The translations under genes were made by a program, and so were the position numbers. DNA of 64,000 bases, from NCBI RefSeq assembly GCF_014898055.3, contig NW_023601212.1:37002329-37066328 (forward strand), in the 5' to 3' direction. The notes beneath the pieces are model-generated. The model searched no databases and was not told the origin of the DNA. It was given only the letters and a program-made list of their open reading frames with translations. Positions 23,891 to 35,699 of this stretch are shown here, piece by piece; position 1 is the first letter of the stretch, and each line of letters opens with the position of its first letter. This stretch comes from Talpa occidentalis. Lineage: Eukaryota; Chordata; Mammalia; Eulipotyphla; Talpidae.

Positions 23891-24563
23891 AAAAAAATAT
23901 AATGTGAATTTCAAATCCTGTATTTCTTTAGAAGAAACAATAAGGATGCTTTCCAAATATTTGAAAATATACCATACTCATTATTTTCTTTACTCATTCA
24001 TTCAAATATAATGTATTCATTACTTTACTCATTTTTTCATTCATTTATATACTGTCTGTCTCTAAAATAAATCCTGAATGAAAAGTATTCATTTTGAATA
24101 TGTGTTTGTGCTACATAAAAGGACTTACTAAAAAGGACTTCTCCTAAGAATCTGTCAAAGTGAAACTAAATCACACATAATCAGTTATCAAAAATATCAA
24201 TTAAAAAATAATGGGTGTATTATGTGTCAGGTTATATAAGAGGCACTAAAAATAAAATGGTGGCCAAAAAATAGACATTAATCCCGCCTTTCATGAAGAT
24301 TGCCATCAGGTAGAAGAGAATCAATATATTAGCTAAATAAACAATTAAACACTAAATAAGTATATATAATAGGAGAAATGAAACTCATAGCAAAGGAACC
24401 CAATCAGGACTTGAAGAAAGAAAAGAAAAGAACGAAAAGAAAACTTCTCTGAGCAAGTAAGATTTACATTGAAAGTAAAAGATAAAAATAAAGAATAAGG
24501 GATAGCTAATACAGAATTAGCTAAGAGAGTCTCAATATATTATAAAATATTCTTCACAGTGAC

Positions 24564-24763
24564 CTGATTGGGTATGATTTCATAATTGGCTTCTTCAAAG
24601 ACTTGCTTTAAGGCAGCACTCAATTCATTATATTCTACTTCTTGAAAGTCGATTCCAGGAAACACGTCTTTAATCAGTGCATCAAACCGAGTACAATCAG
24701 CAAATGTGAACTTGGACATTGTATTAAGCCTCAGCGCTTGTACGACAATGTGACTTTCATTAA
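24564..24763 (-). CDS. DYNC2H1: DYNC2H1 exon e13 (AAA1-AAA2, ~res. 1892-1958)
   Basis: 200 nt: two bases finish a Val codon, then 66 codons. The peptide runs NESHIVVQALRLNTMSKFTF to EEANYEIIPNQ. Acceptor CTTTCCTAG, donor GTCACT. It joins AAA1 to AAA2. The upstream intron (24764-27556) has two SINEs; 24764-25700 and 26200-27556 hold no recognisable gene or repeat. Confidence 0.96.
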
Positions 24764-25718
24764 CTAGGAAAGAGTTTCATTTAAAAATTATTAGTTACGA
24801 ATGTAATGACTATAAATAAGTTTTCAAGTGCTCTATAGTTTGATGTAGATTAAGTCATTAACTGATGTTCTAGAATTTAGTAACATTTAAGGCACATGCT
24901 ATCCCATGTGAATTGTTAAGCTTACCTTACTATCTTTTGATGCTGAAAAGTTAAAAGTCAATTGCTAAGTAGAGTTATGACGCTCTTTCCATAGAATTTG
25001 AATCCCGGGCACCCAGACATTAATTAATAATAAAAATCATCATCACTTATATCTGCATAGTATTTTACTACTTACAAGATCCTTGTAACAACTGTATAAA
25101 GCACATGTAGCAAGTATAAAGAAAATACTATCAATCCAATTTTACAAATACTAAAATTTTTCTCCAAATTAAATCTCTAAGAGTTAAAATGAAAGAGCAC
25201 AGCACTAAGTATTATAGCTGGGATTTATACACTGGTCAACTAATTCCAGATTCTGTTATCTCTCCAAAAATATCAATATTGCCTCCCAGGTTACTTCCAA
25301 CAATAAAAAAATAACTGAACAATAATCTTTGATTAGCTTTGATAAAAACTGATTCAGAAACCCATTATTAAGCCAAATGTAAATACTAATATTGTAAGAC
25401 CTACTTTCAAGTATATTAACTGGACATAAAGGCAAATAATTTTTTAATCTGGTATTTCTAACTGCTTAGTAGTTTTATGATGAAGTATAAACAAAGAGGT
25501 GTGACTATACTTCAATCACTGAACTCATAAATAAACCATTCTTATTTATTACAGGTATGGTTTAAATAGTTCTTAAAAGTCACCAGAGATAAACTAATAA
25601 AATAGTAATTTAAATACCTGACCAAACAACTATTTCTACATTAGTATATGCCAATCTAAAATGGCTAAGTAGCTTCTTTTTTCAAAATGTATACTTTGAC
25701 CATTTAAAGTTTGAATTA

Positions 25719-25990
25719 TGGGCCACCCTGGGTGGCGCAGTGGTTGAGCGCTGCGCTGTAAAGCTGTTGGCAGCCTCTGTAGCGCCAGTTCGATCCCGGC
25801 CGGCCGGGGAGGGTCCCACATGAGGCAGCAGACCTCTCCTGTCACGCCCACTGCTCCACTCAGCAGTGTATTTCGTCAGTCTGCCTGTTCTGCTCACGGC
25901 TCTGTCTCTGGTGAATCCTCTCACTCTCCCGCACATCTGGACTGTACCCCGGTTCTTACATAAATAAATAAATAAATCTTTAAAAAAAAT
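25719..25990 (+). mobile_element. tRNA-derived SINE
   Basis: Full copy starting GGGCCACCCTGGGTGGCGCA; the flanking AAAGTTTGAATTAT recurs as AAAGTTCGAATTAT after the tail. Confidence 0.92.
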
Positions 25991-26063
25991 AAAGTTCGAA
26001 TTATTTGGTGAAGGATAGAATTGAATTTTTAGTTGTGAACTTAATATACAAATGGCTTTTTAA

Positions 26064-26185
26064 ATACTTTTTTTTTTTAAAGATTTATTTATTTATACAA
26101 GCACCGGGGATCCAACCGGCACAAAAGAGACTGCGGGCAGCATTGCAGCCCAGCGCTCAACCGCTGTGCCAGCAGGGGAGGCCCC
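26064..26185 (-). mobile_element. Internally deleted tRNA-derived SINE (~105 bp)
   Basis: Read on the minus strand, the tRNA-like head (GGGCCTCCCCTGCTGGCACAG) runs into the B-box region and then jumps to the end (GGTGCTTGTATAAATAAAT), lacking about 170 bp of body. The duplication ATGGCTTTTTAA (26052-26063 and 26188-26199) shows that it inserted in this short form. Confidence 0.88.
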
Positions 26186-27556
26186 ACATGGCTTTTTAAT
26201 GATACACACCTGAAAGTTACAAAATGCATAACACAATGTTAACTCAATTAAAAAAATTAAAATAAGGTTTAAACAATTTCATGTAATCCATTTTCTATAC
26301 TGTCTCTTATTTCCACAGTGTTTAATTTAGTGTTTAATAGCAACCTGAAGAGGCTAGACATTTAGTCTTCCACGAAGGCACACATCAATGTGATGGAGGA
26401 ATCATATATTTTATATAAGTGGGGAAAGGTAAAGTATAATAAAATATATATGAATTCACACAGGTATAAATAAACAATTTAATAAATACATAAATGCAGA
26501 AGAGACAAATTGTCACTGAAGAGTTTCTAATAATCTATGCAGATACTCCCCCATCTAAGAGGTTTAGCCTTGTCTCCCACTTCGAGGGTGAACCAGATTT
26601 AGTAACTCACTTCCGAAGAGCAGAGTAGGAAGGGGGGAAATAATAACTTTACACAGGAGAAACATGGCAAAAACAGACTAGTGATAACTTAAAATATCAC
26701 CAATGAAGTCATGTGACTATGACACACCCACTGATAGGACATGATGAGGGCCACGCCACCTCTGTGGTATTCTTTCGAAACATTCGTCATGCAGACCGAA
26801 GATGGGCATTGAAGAGAAAACAGGTGACATTAAGTGAAGTCTGGAGTTTAGTTTAATTTCCCACTGTCAGTTTCTTATTGTTGACAAATATACCATGGTA
26901 AGTTGAAAAAGTAAGAATGCTGTCTTTTAACCTTACTGTAAGTCTAAACCTATTCTAAAGTTAAAAGGCATTCTTTGTAATATTAAGGTGTTTTTTAACG
27001 GGAATTTTGGTATACTGTCTCTTTGGAAGAGAAAATCCTCATATATTTCTGAGGTTTTTGTTCTTCTTTGAAGTCTAGACAAATTCTCAGGCTCTACCCC
27101 CAGACATACTAAATCAGAAACTGTGGGGGTGGCACCCAACAACCTGTATTTTAACAAGGTTATAAGTGATTCTAATACACATTAAGATTGAGAACAAGTG
27201 GACTAAACTATTCCCCTAAGGATCACAACTATTAATGCACATGAAAAGTTATGATAGGACATTAGGTAAAAATGAGGGAAAATCCAAATAAATACAAATT
27301 TAATAATGTTTATATATTCTTACTTATCACAGGTATGGTTTATTATGTCTATAATATAAACATTATTAAAAATAATGTATCCATTTTGGTTCACTCATTT
27401 TAATAAATTTATCATATTAATGTAAGATGTTAATAGTAGGAGAAACTGGGGACAGGGTATTCAGAAACCCTCTACACTATATTTATAGTTTTCATACAAA
27501 TATAAAACTATCCTCAATTAAAACTTATTTTTTAAAAAATAAGATATTTGGAATAC

Positions 27557-27672
27557 CTTGCTCTTTAATGCCAGTTTTCTTCAGTTGTCTAAGAAGATTT
27601 CCACTTCCTTTTAAAACTGTCTTCAAAGCTCTCAATCCCCAATCATAATGTTGCTGCGGTGTTAAAAGTTCC
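27557..27672 (-). CDS. DYNC2H1: DYNC2H1 exon e12 (AAA1 end, ~res. 1853-1892)
   Basis: 116 nt: one base finishes the split Arg, then 38 codons from [20 protein letters not shown] to KKTGIKEQ, plus one base. The end of the exon is the least conserved part compared with the human protein as I remember it, so this is a variable loop. Acceptor CTTTGCTTAAG; the donor, CAAG then GTATTC, is weak. The upstream intron holds the young L1. Confidence 0.94.
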
Positions 27673-27891
27673 CTTAAGCAAAGACATAGAAAACATAAAG
27701 TGTCAACTAGCCATATGAAGTTCTCTGGATCATCATATACAAAGAAATATAGAATACAGCTACTGATAAATAGAAATGAGTGCTGATATTCCATTAACAT
27801 ATAAAGGAATTTGAGTAAAATGTAGAAGATGGAGAGTTCTCAAAGATAGGATAAAACTTTCATGAACAGAAGATAAAAAAAGATAATGATT

Positions 27892-29110
27892 GGGGGCGGA
27901 GCAACATGGCGGCGAGGAGACGCTGCGAGTAAGATCTCCCATTAAAAAAAGTTAATAGGGAGGAAAAGCGGCAGGTCCCAGTGAGAACTGGGCCACGTAA
28001 GATAAACGGGTGACGCCAGCGAACTGCCCAAAGAAGAAACTGGCCATAAAAGAGGACTAGAAGGGAGGGAAGCGCAGAACCCTGCTCCCCTCCCCCGCCC
28101 ACAGAGGCGGCACTCTCCGACCGGCAGAGAGGAGGAAATAACAAACCAAAACGGCCCACAAGAACAAACGACGCAGCAAGCGGGACCGTGAGTGGAAAGG
28201 AACTATTGCAGCCACCACACCCCGTGAACTGGAGCTGAGGCGAACCCTGCAGGATCCGCCGCCGCGGTGAGCGAACGGCTCCGGGCGCCATTAGAGAAGA
28301 ACAAAGACCCCGGGAGACGCGCACACAGCCCGGGCTGCCGGTAAGCTGGCGCGGGAAAGCGGCACTCTCGGCGCACTTGAAAAGCAAGTGCAGACCTGGA
28401 TCGCGGCTGCCCAGGTCCCCGCGCCTGCGACCTAGGCTTGCGGGGAGACGACCTAGGCTTGCGGGTAGACGCACGGAGGTCCTCACTGAGGTGAAGGTCC
28501 CTCCCTGAGTGAGCAGGAGCCAGGCGCCCAGGCACGGGAGCGGTGCAAAAGGCGCCATTCCCGCGCCACTGAACTGGGCTACAGCCCGCGTCCTGGAACT
28601 GAGGGCTTTGAACTGAGACCCGGGGCACGAAAATTCGGGGCGTGGTTTCTCCACGACGGTGGGGCACAAGGCAGACACAGCACCCCAAAGCTGTTGAGGT
28701 GTACCCTACCATTCCCGCTCTGTTCTCTGTCCCACGGGGTGGGGGGAGGCGAAAAACAGCCCCCCAAGGACAATAGGAGAGATCTCTGGCGCCACCTAGC
28801 GACCAGGAAAAAAAAAGTCACTAACACCCTATAAAACAGGACATTTCTTAAGACTGCTTGAAAAGGGCAGAAGGTTTCTGGAGGACCCAGTGGCCAGCCA
28901 GGAAGTTATTCCACGCCAGGCCCCTTCCGACCAGCAGTCTGAGCCCACAGAGGGAGCAGGCACCCACGTCCGGGGCAGACTGGGTGCGCAGAAGAGTGTG
29001 CCTGAAACCGGAGGCGCAGGGACTGCATCCCGCTTCGCCATTTGAGAACAGGGACATTTCTTCAGTAAAAACTGCCTAAAACCAGCAGAAAGCTCCCCCA
29101 GAAGACAGAG
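27892..29110 (+). promoter_or_regulatory. L1 5' UTR, CpG-rich internal promoter
   Basis: The element proper starts GGGGGCGGAGCAACATGGCGGC; AACATGGCGGC at 27903-27913 fits the YY1 site that sets transcription start in L1s. 28000-28800 is rich in CpG, unlike the surrounding AT-rich intron. It holds one unit of the sequence that is present twice in the old L1, plus a short duplicated GACCTAGGCTTGCGGG (28430-28445 and 28451-28466). Confidence 0.85.
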
Positions 29111-30139
29111 ATGGCTCCTGGAAGAGCCAGAGGGGAGCGGAGAAGTTCACCCAAGATGTCAGTCAGTCCGAGCAACACAGTGTCCCAACGCATACGACAA
29201 ATTAGAAAACAGACAGTAGGGAGTAGAAGAACCACACGCAACCTAAAAACTCCTCAGGAAAGAAGCACACCACAAAAAGAAAACCACTCCCCAGATTGCA
29301 ACGACAGCGACTTGGAAGAACTTCTGAGCCTTCCAGAAAGAGAATTTAAAATTGCCATAATTAAAAAAGTGATAGATCAGAAGAAGGAAATTGAGTCCCT
29401 AAAGAGGGAAGTAAGAGAAATGCAGGAGATCAAAGAATTAATGGAGGAACTAAAGAACTCTGGGAAAAGCAATGAAAGCAGAATAGATGAAATGGAAGAA
29501 CGAATAAGTAATCTTGAAGACACAGAAATAAAAAGAACCAAAACAGAAAAGGAAAGAGAAGTACGAAGGAAAAAGAATGAAGAAAGACTTCGGGAACTAT
29601 CTGACTCCATGAGGAAAGAAAATATAAGAGTTATAGGAATTCCAGAAGGAGAGGAGAGAGATGTAGGAACAGAGAAAATATTCAAAGAGATAATTGAAGA
29701 GAACTTCCCAAATGAGAAGAAGGAGCTGAAAATTGATATACAAGAAGCAAGAAGAACACCAAACTTCCACGACGAAAGGAAAAACACAGCAAGACACATA
29801 ATAGTAAAGCTCCCAAGAATCCAGGACAAGGAAAAAATAATGAAGCTGACAAGAGGGAAGAAACAGATAACATTCAAAGGAAAACCAATCAGGCTGACAT
29901 CAGACTTCTCTGAAGAAACACTACGGGCAAGGAGAGAGTGGAGGGACATAGTCAACAGACTCCAAGAAAACAGATGCCAACCAAGAATACTCTATCCCGC
30001 AAAGCTCTCTTTCCTCCATGAAGAAAGAATATGGACCTTCCCAGACAAAGAGAAACTCCGGAATTTCATTGCGACTAAACCCCCACTCCAAAAAATACTA
30101 CAAGGAATCCTAAAGCCAGAACCTCAGAGGGACGAATAA
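29111..30139 (+). CDS. L1 ORF1 protein, intact (342 aa)
   Basis: This RNA-binding chaperone forms trimers and coats L1 RNA in cytoplasmic RNPs. Visible parts: a basic N-terminus (residues 1-60), a long charged heptad-rich coiled coil (about 70-175, with repeated E/K/L/I), an RRM starting NIRVIGIPEGEERD (about 175-260), and a C-terminal domain with REWRDIVNRLQENRCQPRIL and LSFLHEERIWTFPDKEKL. The length is close to the mammalian norm (about 340-370). No stop or frameshift. The start codon is the first ATG after the 5' UTR. ORF2 follows after 82 nt. Confidence 0.95.
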   Translation: MAPGRARGERRSSPKMSVSPSNTVSQRIRQIRKQTVGSRRTTRNLKTPQERSTPQKENHSPDCNDSDLEELLSLPEREFKIAIIKKVIDQKKEIESLKREVREMQEIKELMEELKNSGKSNESRIDEMEERISNLEDTEIKRTKTEKEREVRRKKNEERLRELSDSMRKENIRVIGIPEGEERDVGTEKIFKEIIEENFPNEKKELKIDIQEARRTPNFHDERKNTARHIIVKLPRIQDKEKIMKLTRGKKQITFKGKPIRLTSDFSEETLRARREWRDIVNRLQENRCQPRILYPAKLSFLHEERIWTFPDKEKLRNFIATKPPLQKILQGILKPEPQRDE

Positions 30140-30221
30140 CAACGAAAGAAGACCAAAAAAAAAAAAAAAAAAAAAGTTATTAATAGAATAAATAAATAAA
30201 ATCAAAGGAAAGACAAACATA

Positions 30222-33200
30222 ATGGCAAATACAGATGCTAACATATCAATATTAACTCTAAATGTAAATGGACTAAACTCTTCAATAAAAAGACACAGAG
30301 TTGCAGCCTGGATTAAGAAACAAAACCCAACCTTTTGCTGTCTCCAGGAAACACATTTAGCTACAAAAGATAAAAATAGGCTCAAAGTCAAAGGATGGAA
30401 AACAATCCTACAAGCAAATGGGCCAAAAAAGAAAGCAGGAACAGCTATACTTATATCAGATAAAACAGACTTCAAACTCAAAAAAATAAAAAGAGACCCC
30501 AATGGTCACTACATTATGATTAAGGGGACAATACTGCAAGAAGAAATAACACTCATTAACATATACTCACCAAACGAAAGAGCACCAAAATATATCAGAC
30601 AACTGTTGTCCTCTCTGAAAACAGACATCAGAGAAAACACATATGTAGTGGGAGACTTCAACACACCACTATCAACAATGGATAGATCAACAAGACAAAA
30701 AATAAGTAAAGAAACTAAAGCTCTAAATAAGGACCTAGAGCATTTGGGCTTAACAGACATCTATAGAACACTAAACCCAAAAAAACGGAGTACACATTTT
30801 TCTCAAGCGCACACGGATCATTCTCCAGGATCGATCACATACTGGGGCACAAGACAAACATCAACAGATACACCAAGATTGAAATCATACCAACCATCTT
30901 TTCTGACCACGAAGGCATCAAACTAGAAATAAATCATAAAAAGAAGGCAAGGAACTATCCTACCTCATGGAGATTAAAAGCCACACTACTGGAAGACCAC
31001 TGGACTAACGAGGAGATCAAAGAAGAAATTAAAAAATTCTTTGAATTGAATGACAAGGAGGACACCAATATCCTAAATGTATGGGATGCAGCAAAAGCAG
31101 TAATAAGAGGAAAATATATAGCAATAGAAGCTCACATCAAAAAACAAGAAAGAACTCAAAGAAACAACCTAATCTCGAAGCTCAAAGATCTAGAAAAAGA
31201 ACAACAAAAAAACCCCAGAACCAGTAGAAGAAAAGAAATAATAAAAACCAAAGCAGAAATAAATGAAATTGATACTAAAAAAACAATCCAAAAGATCAAT
31301 GAAACCAAGAGCTGGTTCTTTGAAAAAATAAATAAAATAGACAAACCCCTAGCCAGGCTCACAAAGGAAAAAGGGAGAAAGCACAAATACACAGAATCAT
31401 AAATGAAAGAGGAGAAATCACAACGGACACAGCAGAAATCAAAAGAATAATCAGTAACTACTATGAACAGTTATATGGAAACAAGTTCAACAATCTAGAG
31501 GAGATGGACAAATTCCTACAACTCTACAATCACCCAACGCTAGATAAAGAAGAAATAGAACACCTAAACAGACCAATTACAAGCAGCGAAATTGAAATGG
31601 TAATTAAAAACCTCCCCAAAAACAAAAGCCCAGGACCTGATGGATTTACAAATGAATTCTACCAAACATTCAGAGACGAATTAGTGCCTATCCTTCACAA
31701 ACTCTTCCAAAAAATTGAGAAGGAAGGGACAATACCAAACACGTTCTATGAAGCCAATATTACACTAATACCAAAACCGAATAAGGACAACACGAAAAAG
31801 GAAAACTATAGGCCAATCTCCCTAATGAACACTGATGCAAAAATCCTCAATAAAATTTTAGCTATCAGAATCCAACAATGTATCCATAAGATAATTCACC
31901 ACGACCAAGTTGGATTCATTCCAGGGGCACAAGGATGGTTTAACATCCGAAAATCAATCAACGTTATCCAACACATCAACAAAAAGAAATATAAAAACCA
32001 TATGATAATATCAATAGATGCTGAGAAAGCTTTCGACAAAGTGCAACACCCATTCATGATAAAAGCCCTTGAAATTCTTGGGATACAAGGAACATACCTC
32101 AACATCATAAAGGCCATCTATGACAAGCCAACAGCCAGTATCATTCTCAATGGTGAAAAGCTGAAAGCAATTCCATTAAGATCTGGAACAAGACAAGGAT
32201 GTCCACTCTCACCACTGCTTTTCAATATAATACTGGAAGTCCTAGCCAGAGCAATAAGACAAGAGAAAGACATCCAAGGAATCCAAATAGGAAAAGAAGA
32301 AGTCAAACTATCACTATTTGCAGATGATATGATAATATACATAGAGAACCCCAAAATCTCCACAGAAAAACTAATTCAACTCATCAATCAATTCAGTAAA
32401 GTGGCAGGATACAAAATCAACACGCAAAAGTCAGTAGCCTTCCTATACACAAACAATAAATCTGAAGAAGAAGAAATCAAAAAAACCACCCCTTTTATTA
32501 TCGAAACAAAAAAAATCAAATATTTGGGAATAAATCTAACAAAAGAGGTAAAGGACCTATACAAAGAAAATTATAAAACACTGTTAAAAGAAATAGAAGA
32601 AGACACAAAGAAATGGAAAGACATCCCCTGCTCATGGATTGGAAGAATAAACATTATTAAAATGGCCATCCTACCAAAAGCAATATACAGATTCAATGCT
32701 ATTCCAATCAAAATCTCAATGGCATTCTTCAAAGAAATAGAACAATTATTGATGAAATTCATATGGAATCACCAAAAACCCCGAATAGCCAAAGCTCTAC
32801 TGAAAAAAAAAGAAGGAAATGGAGGCATCACACTCCCAGACTTCAAACTATACTACAAAGCCATAATCATCAAAACTGCATGGTATTGGCACAAGAACAG
32901 ACATACAGACCAATGGAATCGAATAGAAAATCCAGAAATAAACCCACAGATTTATGGTCAACTAATCTTTGACAAAGGAGCGAAGACTATGCATTGGAGC
33001 AAAGAAAGTTTGTTCAATAAATGGTGCTGGGAAAACTGGGTCGCTACATGCAAAAGAATGAAGCTTGACCACTACCTCACACCATACACAAAAATCAACT
33101 CAAAATGGATTAAAGAACTAGACATAAGACCTGAAACCATAAAATACATAGAAGGAAATATAGGCGAAACACTACGGGATTTGCACATCAAAGACATCTT

Positions 33201-34047
33201 TACAGACACATCACCCAAAGCAGTGATAGTGAAGAGAAAGATAAACAGCTGGGACTACATCAAATTAAAGAGCTTCTGCACAGCAAAAGAGACAATAACA
33301 AAAACAAAGAGAAACCCCACCAACTGGGAGAACATTTTTGCACCCAACACTAATGATAAAGGACTGATCACAAAAATCTGCAAAGAGCTGATGAGACTCA
33401 GCAACAACAAAGAAAATAATCCAGTCAAAAAATGGGCAGAAGAGCTAAAAAGAAACTTCTCTGAAGAGGAAATGAAAATGGCCAACAGACATATGAAAAA
33501 ATGTTCAACATCACTTGTAATCAGGGAAATGCAAATCAAAACTACCATGAGATACCATCTCACACCAGTGAGAATGGCACATATTAAAAAAACTAGCAAC
33601 AACAAATGTTGGCGAGGATGTGGAGAAAAAGGAACTCTTGTGCACTGTTGGTGGGAGTGCAAACTGGTCCAACCACTATGGAGAGCTGTGTGGAGATTTC
33701 TGGACCTACTAAACATAGAGCTTCCATATGATCCAGCAATTCCACTCCTAGGTATTTACCCAAAGGACACAGAAACATCAATTCCAAAGAGCACCTGCAC
33801 TCCTATGTTTATAGCAGCACTGTTTACAATAGCTAAGCTTTGGAAACAACCCAAATGCCCAAAAATAGATGACTGGATCAAGAAGATGTGGTACATATAT
33901 ACCATGGAATATTACTCAGCATTCAAAAAAGATAAACACATGCAATTTGCAGCAACATGGATGGCACTGGAAGGGATCATGCTCAGCGAAATAAGCCAAA
34001 AAGAAAAAGAAAAATACCGGATGGTCTCACTCATAGCAGGAATCTAG
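30222..34047 (+). pseudogene. L1 ORF2 protein gene with two one-base frameshifts
   Basis: ORF2 makes the endonuclease and reverse transcriptase that copy L1 (and SINE) RNA at nicked target DNA. Endonuclease: residues 1-~240, with QETH (active-site Glu) and GDFNTPLS (Asp). Reverse transcriptase: in the 31504-34047 frame, with FADDMIIY at about 32317-32340. C-terminal Cys-rich region: [18 protein letters not shown] near 33610. Two breaks: an A7 run at 30779-30785 shifts from frame 3 to frame 2, and an A5 run at 31368-31372 shifts from frame 2 to frame 1. Each looks like loss of one A. No other stop is visible. The 3826-nt span is two bases short of 1276 codons. Confidence 0.93.
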
Positions 34048-34761
34048 AAAACTTAAATAAGGGACCAGGAAAATGAATATAAGAAAGTGAAAATCAAAAT
34101 CAACAAAAAACTATGAACCAGAGACACTTTTTGGGGGTGGGGGGCGGGAGGGGAAGGATTGGGGTCAGAATGGGGCGTTTGCAATTGTATGGGGGAATAT
34201 AAAAATAAAATTTAATATTTAAAAAAAAAAAAAAAAAAAACTTTCATGAACAGGCTAATTATGTGAATGAAGGCATTAAATACAATTACCTGTTACCTAT
34301 ATTTCTAAAGTCGCTAATCAACTCAGCTGGCTTTCAATCTGACATTCTAGTTTTCACTTACGTGAAAAACCTGAATTGGAAGTTGTCTCAAGAAGCTAAA
34401 AGTCAATCCCTAATACTGGAAAAAAGACACTTAAAAAATTGTGAAAGAGTCCCTTCAAAAAAAGAGTAGGGTTTGAGTAGCAGCTGGTAAACTAGTTCAA
34501 TAAGTATAATTTTAGCTTAAGTAATTCAAGATATTTTACAGAAAAAAAGTAAGATCAAATTATAATATATAAAACACAAGTAGTTTTAAACCAGTGTTTA
34601 TTATTCAAACTAAAACCTTTCCTATCAACACCTAAGTCAGAATCACCAATATGAAAAATCACTGAATACTTAAGTCGGACAACAATGAAAAATGGTCACT
34701 AATAACCATAATCAATCATTGGAATCACAAAATATAAAAATACTTAAAGCAGAAAACTCAC

Positions 34762-34985
34762 CTAGACAGATTGAAGATAGCTACCAATTTTCTGCCCAAT
34801 ACTTTAGCATCTTTAAAACCTTCTGAGTAGAGAATAACTTCTGCAATAAGTTCATTGTCTGGACGAGACATGGCTACTGGCCTGAAAAGTTGTTTAAGAT
34901 TATCAGGCAGTTTTTGTCTTCCTCCATAACCTTTGCCAGCAGGATTCATAGTGATGAAAATTCCAGAATTAGAATTTATTTCTAT
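34762..34985 (-). CDS. DYNC2H1: DYNC2H1 exon e11 (AAA1 sensor, ~res. 1779-1853)
   Basis: 224 nt: 74 codons plus two bases of a split Arg. It contains [18 protein letters not shown] and [18 protein letters not shown], the AAA1 sensor-1 and arginine-finger-side segments shared by all dyneins. Acceptor TAATATTTCAG, donor GTGAGT. The upstream intron (34986-39429) holds the LTR elements, a short L1 and a MIR. Confidence 0.97.
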
Positions 34986-35296
34986 CTGAAATATTAATTT
35001 AAAATATAAGTACCAAGTATTTGAAATTATAAACATGAAATATATTGCCAACAGAAAATTTACTGTGATATAAATCTTATACTTTAGCAAAAAATAAAGT
35101 TCATGTGCTAAACATCTCCTTAGTCAACATAAAATAACTCCTTAGGTGCTTTATGGAATTCCTTATTATCAGTTTTTTGAGACTGGAAGTTTAAGAGATG
35201 GTAACTAGTTCAAATGTCTATTCATACATTCAACATATGTTACTAAGGTTTTTTTTGGTAAATATATGGAGACAACACAACTCTGAACTACAGTCA

Positions 35297-35699
35297 TGTA
35301 GGGTCAGGAACAGGACATGGTGCAGATTTTCTATGATCCAGCAGACCCGGTAAAGGAGGAGTCAGAGTCCTCAATGGTTTTGCAGGTTTTTATTGGGATT
35401 ACCAGGTACACGGCAGGCAGGGGCACTGGTGGGCCGGTAGGCTGGCAGTCCTCCCAGCCCCCAGCAGGTCTTCACTGTATCTGGGCTCTCCGGCGTTCTC
35501 TCTTTCTCTCTCTCTTGGCTTCTACTGGCGTACTCATGACACCGCCCTTAAAAGCCCAGTCAGCCCAGGTGAATCCTAGCCATCGGCCCACACCTATTCC
35601 AGGTGTCCACCATCAGGCATGCATTCAGGACCGCAAGGATCCATCATCTATCCTGATGGCGGGAGGGCAGAAAAGCCTGACATTTTTCCTTACTCTACA
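35297..35699 (-). mobile_element. Solo LTR of an endogenous retrovirus-like family
   Basis: 403 bp beginning TGTAGGGTCAGG and ending CTCTACA, flanked by the 5-bp duplication AGTCA (35292-35296 and 35700-35704). On the minus strand it has a TTTTAAGG TATA-like box and an AATAAA signal (complement of 35389-35394). It matches both LTRs of the nearby element. A solo LTR arises by recombination between two LTRs. Confidence 0.92.

Larger units (their letters stand above)
27870..34240 (+). mobile_element. Full-length young L1 retrotransposon
   Basis: 6.37 kb with 5' UTR (to 29110), ORF1, an 82-nt spacer containing A21, ORF2, 3' UTR and an A20 tail. The target duplication CTTTCATGAACAG (plus up to four A) lies at 27853-27869 and 34241-34253. 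The element lies opposite to DYNC2H1 in the intron between e11 and e12. Low decay points to a recent insertion. Only two one-base lesions in ORF2 are visible. Confidence 0.97.

Noticed and set aside
29377..29955. 192-residue antisense ORF over L1 ORF1
   Set aside because: It is the antisense of an AT- and purine-rich coiled-coil gene (few T-rich stops); a shadow ORF.
30779..30785. Programmed -1 ribosomal frameshift at A7 in L1 ORF2
   Set aside because: A AAA AAA is a possible slippery site, but related L1 ORF2 genes are read without a shift and a second break (31368-31372) has no proper slippery site; a deletion or an assembly error is simpler.
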